Shown here: positions 6,671-9,799 of the stretch, piece by piece
How the letters are laid out: each line of letters opens with the position of its first letter
Position numbering within the stretch: the stretch's first letter is position 1
Assembly: GCA_964544295.1 (NCBI GenBank)
Contig: CAZJBJ010000138.1
Coordinates: 1-9,799, forward strand
Length of the DNA stretch: 9,799 nucleotides
Direction of reading: 5' to 3'
Source of the DNA: JAENVU01 sp964544295
GTDB lineage: Bacteria; Actinomycetota; Acidimicrobiia; IMCC26256; JAENVU01
The notes under the pieces: model-generated
Seen by the model: the letters and a program-made list of their open reading frames with translations, nothing else
What the model was told of the DNA's origin: nothing
Databases searched by the model: none
Translations under genes and position numbers: made by a program

Positions 6671-9600
6671 ATGCGTAGCCGAAGAGCCAGTGTGAAGACT
6701 CACCGCTCGACCCGCGCCGGCACGACCGGCACCACCGCGTCCACTGTTCGTCGGCACCACGCAGGCGCGCTGCTCAGGATCGTCGGCGTCCTCGCGCTCG
6801 CACTCGGTGCCGCCCTCCCCGTCGACGCGTACCTCGCCGCGCCGCCGGCCGCAGCTGCGACGTGTACCGCGGCGAACATCACGGTCACGCCCCTCGCCGG
6901 AACCATCTTCTACGCCGACTTCAGCCCGAGCCCGCCCACGCTGCCGACCCTCGCCGGCCACTACACCGGGTACCAGATCACCAACAACACCGGTGCCACC
7001 CTCGCCAACCCGTACGTCCAACTGTCCGGGTTCACCGGCGGGTCGGTCACGTTGGCGCCGGGCCAGTCCGCGTCCCAGCCGCTCGGCAGCCTGGCTCCGG
7101 GCGCGTCCGGGCTCGCGTACTTCTACCTGGCCGCGAGTTCGGCCACGGCCACCGACCAGTCCCACACGGTGTCGGTCTATGACCGCAATCCGAGCCTGAC
7201 CGGCGCCACCGAGACCTGCAACACCGGATTCACCTACACCGATGTCGTCGGGACGACCCAGGCCGCTGCGAACAAGGTGACGGTCGCCACGGCGACGAGT
7301 AACCCGCCCGGCCTCGGCGCGACCATGACCCTCACCGTCACCGGCGAAACCGGAACCATCGGGGCCGGCTCGGCGGCGGACCCCAAGGGGTTCGACATGA
7401 CCCCGGCCGCCGTCGTCACGGGATCCCTGGCATGGAACGCGGCCGCGTACCGGCTCACCGGTGTCAACCTCAACGTGGACCTCACGGGTGGCGGCGCCGC
7501 GAACTACCCCGATCTGCTGCATCGGACGTTCACCGATTCCAGCAGCGCCAACCGGACCTACGTCATCACGTACACGTTCATCATCGTGGGCACGACGTCG
7601 TCCAACACCGCCGTGACGCCCATCCAGGAAATCGCGTCGGGCACGCAGATCAAACACACGAGCACCGGTGACTCGACCTACACGGCAATCGCACCGATCT
7701 CACCGATCTCGAACACCACCACGATCAGCAAGAGCGCGAGCCCGACCACTCTCCTCGAGCCGGGCGGCACCGTGACGTACACCGTGACGGCCACCAACAC
7801 GGGGAGCCAGGCGGCCCGGCTCGACCAGTTCGTCGACACGCCCGGCACCGGTGCGACCTACACCGCGGGGACCTCCACGTACAACGGCAGCGCGATCGGC
7901 GACCCGACCACCAGCGGATCGACGCTCGTGTGGCCCGGGCCCTTCACCGTTCCCGGTGGTTCGTCGCGCACCCTCACGTACCAGATGAACATCAACACTG
8001 TCGCCGGTACGGTCGGGAACTCGGCGATCGCCGACATCGGCTCCACGGTGATCGACACGACCACGACGACGAGCGACAACAGCCCGGCGACCAGCTCGGT
8101 GGTCGTCGCGGCGCCACCCAAGATCGACGTCAAGAAGTCGGTCACCGACCGGTTGGACTCGTCCGACCAGTTCACGGTCTCGCTGTTGAACGGCGCGACG
8201 AGTCTCGCGTCGGCCACGACCTCGGGCGGGGGCGCGGGTGCCGCGACCGGGAACACGACCGTGACCGCAGGGACGACGTACACGCTGAGCGATGCGATGG
8301 CGGCGGGCAGCGCCAGCACCATCGGCCAGTACGCGGCGAGCATCTCCTGCTCGAACTCGAAGTCGGGCTCGTCGACGGTGCTCCCGTCGGGTTCGGGCAC
8401 GTCGTTCACCATCACCCCTCAGCTCGGCGACGTGATCAGTTGCACGTTCACCAATACGACCCGGCCCCGACTCACCCTGACCAAGTCGGTCGCGTCACGC
8501 GCCGATTCGCTCGACCAGTTCACCGTGGCGATCAAGAACGGCGCCGCGACGGTCGCCGCCGCGACCACATCCGGGGCAGGGACGACCGCGACCACCGGCT
8601 CGACCACCTTGACCGCGGGCACCACCTACACACTGACTGATGCCAAGGCGTCGGGACCGTCGGTCATCGGGCAGTACGTGAGCACCATCTCCTGCACCAA
8701 CGGCAACGGCGCCTCAACCACCGTGTTGCCGTCCGGAACCGGGACTTCGTTCACCGTCACCCCCACGAACCAGGACAGCATCGCCTGTACCTCCACGAAC
8801 CCGCCCGGCACCGCGAGCCTCGGCCTCACCAAGTCGGCGTCACCGAACACCGGCGTGGGCGTGGGCACCTCGGTGACGTACACGTACGGCGCGACGAACA
8901 CCGGCACCCTGCCGCTGACCAACGCGACGGTCACCGACCCCCACTCGGGCCTGTCCGCGATCTCCTGCACACCGGCCCAAGGTTCGACCCTCGCGGCGGG
9001 CGCCAGCATGAGCTGCACCGCGACGTACACGGTCACCCAGGCCGACGTCGACGCGGGTTCGATCGTCAACACCGGCACCGTCACCGGCAAGGACCCGAGT
9101 AACACCACGATCACGAAGACGGCGGGCGCGACGGTCAACGCTTCGCAGAGTTCCTCGGTCAGCTTCGCGAAGTCGGCATCGCCGGCGAGTGGCGTGGTTG
9201 CCGGCACTCCCGTCACCTACACCTTCACCGGTACCAACACCGGGACGGTGACCCTCCACAACGTCGACGTGACTGATCCGATGAGCGGCCTCTCCGCGGT
9301 GTCGTGCACCCCCGCCGCGCCCGCCACCCTGGCCCCCGCCGCGACCATCTCGTGCACGGCCACCTACACCGTCACCCAGGCCGACGTCGACGCCGGCTCC
9401 ATCGCCAACACCGCCACGCTCTCCAGCCTCGATCCCGCCAACAACCCGGTCACCAAGACCGCGAACGCGACCGTCACCGCGACCCAGACCTCGACGATCG
9501 GCCTCACCAAGACCGCGTCACCCACCACCGGCGTCGTCGCCGGCACCGTCGTCACCTACACCATGAGTGGCACCAACACGGGGACGGTGACCCTGCACGG

Positions 9601-9799
9601 CGTCGGCGTGACCGATCCCATGAGCGGCCTCTCCGCGATCACCTGCACTCCGAGCGCGCCCGCCACCCTGGCCCCCGGCGCGGGCATCAGCTGCACCGCC
9701 ACCTACACCGTCACCCAGGCCGACGTCGACGCCGGCTCCATCGCCAACACCGCCACCATCACGGGCCTCAACCCGGCCAACGCGACGGTCACCAAGACC
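6671..9799 (+). CDS. Large secreted DUF11/prealbumin-like repeat surface protein, partial
   Basis: The frame is open from ATG 6671 to the right edge: 1043 codons with no stop, so the C-terminus and any cell-wall anchor are unseen. The start has only a weak GAAAG eight bases upstream; GTG 6692 is an alternative. Residues 1-30 are Arg/Thr-rich, 31-51 hydrophobic, and a signal-peptidase site near AAPPAAAA/T (56-64) is likely, so the protein is exported. Residues 65-340 form a unique N-terminal region without recognised motifs. A DUF11-like domain follows at about 349-470 (GGTVTYTVTATNTGS, 365-379). Two tandem prealbumin/CnaB-like domains lie at 484-599 and 600-714, then DUF11-type repeats at 716-828, 829-941 and 942 onward, each with TNTGT, VTDP.SGLSA and YTVTQADVDAGSI. 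Thr, Ser, Ala and Gly dominate; charged residues are few, fitting an extended, possibly glycosylated stalk. The role is probably adhesion or surface architecture. It stands alone after a terminator. Total length, ligand and anchoring are unknown. Confidence 0.88.
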   Translation, partial: MRSRRASVKTHRSTRAGTTGTTASTVRRHHAGALLRIVGVLALALGAALPVDAYLAAPPAAAATCTAANITVTPLAGTIFYADFSPSPPTLPTLAGHYTGYQITNNTGATLANPYVQLSGFTGGSVTLAPGQSASQPLGSLAPGASGLAYFYLAASSATATDQSHTVSVYDRNPSLTGATETCNTGFTYTDVVGTTQAAANKVTVATATSNPPGLGATMTLTVTGETGTIGAGSAADPKGFDMTPAAVVTGSLAWNAAAYRLTGVNLNVDLTGGGAANYPDLLHRTFTDSSSANRTYVITYTFIIVGTTSSNTAVTPIQEIASGTQIKHTSTGDSTYTAIAPISPISNTTTISKSASPTTLLEPGGTVTYTVTATNTGSQAARLDQFVDTPGTGATYTAGTSTYNGSAIGDPTTSGSTLVWPGPFTVPGGSSRTLTYQMNINTVAGTVGNSAIADIGSTVIDTTTTTSDNSPATSSVVVAAPPKIDVKKSVTDRLDSSDQFTVSLLNGATSLASATTSGGGAGAATGNTTVTAGTTYTLSDAMAAGSASTIGQYAASISCSNSKSGSSTVLPSGSGTSFTITPQLGDVISCTFTNTTRPRLTLTKSVASRADSLDQFTVAIKNGAATVAAATTSGAGTTATTGSTTLTAGTTYTLTDAKASGPSVIGQYVSTISCTNGNGASTTVLPSGTGTSFTVTPTNQDSIACTSTNPPGTASLGLTKSASPNTGVGVGTSVTYTYGATNTGTLPLTNATVTDPHSGLSAISCTPAQGSTLAAGASMSCTATYTVTQADVDAGSIVNTGTVTGKDPSNTTITKTAGATVNASQSSSVSFAKSASPASGVVAGTPVTYTFTGTNTGTVTLHNVDVTDPMSGLSAVSCTPAAPATLAPAATISCTATYTVTQADVDAGSIANTATLSSLDPANNPVTKTANATVTATQTSTIGLTKTASPTTGVVAGTVVTYTMSGTNTGTVTLHGVGVTDPMSGLSAITCTPSAPATLAPGAGISCTATYTVTQADVDAGSIANTATITGLNPANATVTKT
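8120..8812 (+). repeat. Two tandem prealbumin/CnaB-like domain repeats
   Basis: Copy one is 8120-8467 (residues 484-599) and copy two 8468-8812 (600-714), offset 116 residues with a one-residue indel. Shared features are KSV..R.DS.DQFTV near the start, AGTTYTL(S/T)D, IGQY, a Cys in SISC/TISC, LPSG(S/T)GTSFT and a second Cys in SCTFTN/ACTSTN. DNA identity between copies is clearly lower than between the last two DUF11 units, so this duplication is older. Confidence 0.8.
9359..9417 (+). repeat. 59-bp exact direct repeat, copy 1
   Basis: This stretch, encoding TYTVTQADVDAGSIANTA and flanking bases, recurs without change at 9698-9756, 339 bases later. The same protein segment in the first unit (9020-9078) uses several different synonymous codons. 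Confidence 0.9.
9698..9756 (+). repeat. 59-bp exact direct repeat, copy 2
   Basis: Identical to 9359-9417 at the nucleotide level, in the same position of the next repeat unit. The identity of wobble bases points to recent duplication or gene conversion between units two and three. Confidence 0.9.

Larger units (their letters stand above)
8816..9799 (+). repeat. Three tandem DUF11-type repeats, 339-bp period, last one cut by the edge
   Basis: Units begin at 8816, 9155 and 9494; the matching Lys residues K721, K834 and K947 are exactly 113 residues apart. Every unit holds two Cys 16 residues apart (766/782, 879/895, 992/1008). The third unit shows 102 residues before the window ends, and more copies may follow. 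Confidence 0.9.

Noticed and set aside
7858..9216. Long minus-strand frames (7858-8415, 8626-9216) under the surface protein
   Set aside because: They mirror the repeat structure of the sense frame and have repetitive Val/Ala/Pro translations; shadows of the repeat-coding strand.
8816..9799. Regularly spaced repeats as a possible CRISPR array
   Set aside because: The period is 339 bp, the whole unit is coding in one frame, and there are no short repeats with unique spacers.

Overview
The window is GC-rich, and nearly every reading frame with strong codon bias sits in one of eight closely packed genes, with no intergenic gap above about 165 bases. The composition, GTG starts, a mycothiol-dependent maleylpyruvate isomerase-like (DinB-fold) gene, mycobacterial-style crotonase and SDR genes, and a candidate leaderless promoter all point to a high-GC actinobacterium. 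Acidimicrobiia (Ilumatobacter-like) is my best guess. That is an inference from style and not a proven placement.

Left part (1-2141): a minus-strand pair, a crotonase-family protein followed after 2 bases by a metal-binding MDMPI/DinB-type protein cut by the window edge, is read divergently from a short-chain dehydrogenase (SDR). The SDR is complete in content (262 residues if restored) but is broken by a one-base loss in a six-C run at 1743-1748. A candidate -10 box places the SDR transcription start on or next to its ATG.

Middle part (2229-6007): an unrecognised coiled-coil protein converges on a DapB-like NAD(P)H-dependent oxidoreductase, with a small hairpin between them. The oxidoreductase is divergent from a D-aminoacylase-like amidohydrolase across a 162-base spacer that contains a GC-rich repeat-like stretch. 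Together with the crotonase and SDR, this looks like general acyl-CoA, carbonyl and amide catabolism. No single pathway can be named.

Right part (6084-9799): a small lipoprotein with its own strong ribosome binding site ends in a clear hairpin terminator. A large secreted repeat protein follows, still open at the right edge after 1043 codons. It has a signal segment, a unique N-terminal region, one DUF11-like domain, two tandem prealbumin/CnaB-like domains of about 116 residues, then at least three tandem DUF11-type domains with an exact 113-residue (339-bp) period. It is probably a long, Thr/Ser-rich cell-surface stalk or adhesin.

I see no CRISPR array, RNA gene, transposase, phage gene or recognisable defence system. 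The most notable items are the SDR frameshift, the crotonase lacking its second catalytic glutamate, the possible isopeptide/disulfide chemistry of the surface repeats, and recent repeat homogenisation in that gene.
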